NCBI GenBank assembly: GCA_033557465.1 | Contig: CM066031.1 | Coordinates: 1,443,116,163-1,443,180,162 of the forward strand | Direction of reading: 5' to 3' | Length of the DNA: 64,000 nucleotides | Source: Ichthyophis bannanicus | Lineage: Eukaryota > Chordata > Amphibia > Gymnophiona > Ichthyophiidae | Shown: one piece after another, positions 63,814-64,000 of the stretch | Layout: every line of letters starts with the position of its first letter | Position numbering within the stretch: the first letter of the stretch is position 1 | Program-made: the position numbers and the translations under genes | The notes under the pieces: model-generated | Seen by the model: the letters and a program-made list of their open reading frames with translations, nothing else | What the model was told of the DNA's origin: nothing | Databases searched by the model: none

Positions 63814-64000
63814 GAGACAGCGAGATAAGAAAGAAAAGGTTATCTTGCTACCTCTAGGTAGAGACCTAAATGGCTCAGGAGATGCTACGGGAAACACTGT
63901 CGCATACTTTTGTCTCATAGCCCACAGGAAATGCAGCCTAAATTAAAATCACAATTGCCTGATTTAGAGCAGGAGCCAGAGACAGAAGAATTCCCCCCTT
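63814..64000 (+). other. ERV leader, no coding assigned
   Basis: Region after the primer binding site, purine-rich, cut by the window end. No gag motif can be identified in the portion visible. Confidence 0.4.

Overview
This window is eukaryotic, repeat-saturated vertebrate DNA in which I recognise no host protein-coding gene. Density and variety of DIRS-type (tyrosine-recombinase) retrotransposons, together with CR1, L2, L1/Tx1-like, Penelope-like, hAT, CMC-like and ERV-type sequences, point to a large amphibian genome; a caecilian is my best guess, by inference only. Almost every long reading frame belongs to a transposable element.

Layout: 1-1059 unassigned; 1060-6685 DIRS element A (minus strand, inverted terminal repeats plus internal complementary region, intact tyrosine recombinase frame, broken gag and pol); 6686-7522 possible end of another DIRS family; 7577-10408 truncated DIRS element D between 54-bp direct repeats; 10651-11118 MITE-like element. 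A minus-strand CR1 LINE then runs in pieces from 12555 to about 22670. It is interrupted by a CMC/Chapaev3-like DNA transposon (12714-15544) with an intact 575-aa transposase-like frame, by an L2-like tail (16101-16425), and by DIRS element B (16454-22108, decayed). A deleted relative of the CMC-like element lies at 23799-25306. A degenerate L1-like ORF1 element follows at about 27000-28545.

From 28549 to 44004 the region is deeply nested. A decayed DIRS (F) is interrupted by a 2.8-kb hAT-like element (29827-32596, 8-bp target duplication) that itself holds a 441-bp hAT MITE (31997-32437, exact 8-bp duplication). Next is a non-coding DIRS (G, 34161-44004, plus strand). It is interrupted by a 4.1-kb hAT-like element (34652-38717, exact 8-bp duplication), which in turn holds a 2.4-kb Penelope-like insertion (36003-38404, 14-bp duplication) with a hammerhead-ribozyme motif. 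G also carries a tRNA-type SINE and a U2 snRNA pseudogene.

From 44005 on: BEL/Pao RT remnant, a second degenerate ORF1-only element on the minus strand (45686-47460) with its own 5' tandem monomers, DIRS element C (48119-54396) with a 516-bp palindromic insertion, and, beside it, the most striking item: a 2.2-kb ORF1-only L1-like retrotransposon (54466-56663) with five 128-bp 5' monomers, an intact 396-aa ORF1, no ORF2, a poly(A) tail and a 15-bp target duplication. The right end holds Penelope-like, DIRS (E) and L2 fragments, a DIRS-terminus fragment between 55-bp direct repeats, and a probable ERV 5' LTR with a tRNA-Glu-type primer binding site at the edge.

Functionally the parts are autonomous or parasitic mobile elements: DIRS gag/RT-RNaseH/recombinase modules, an isolated L1-like RNA chaperone, and a cut-and-paste transposase. 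All assignments come from reading motifs and repeat symmetry by eye; no database search was run.
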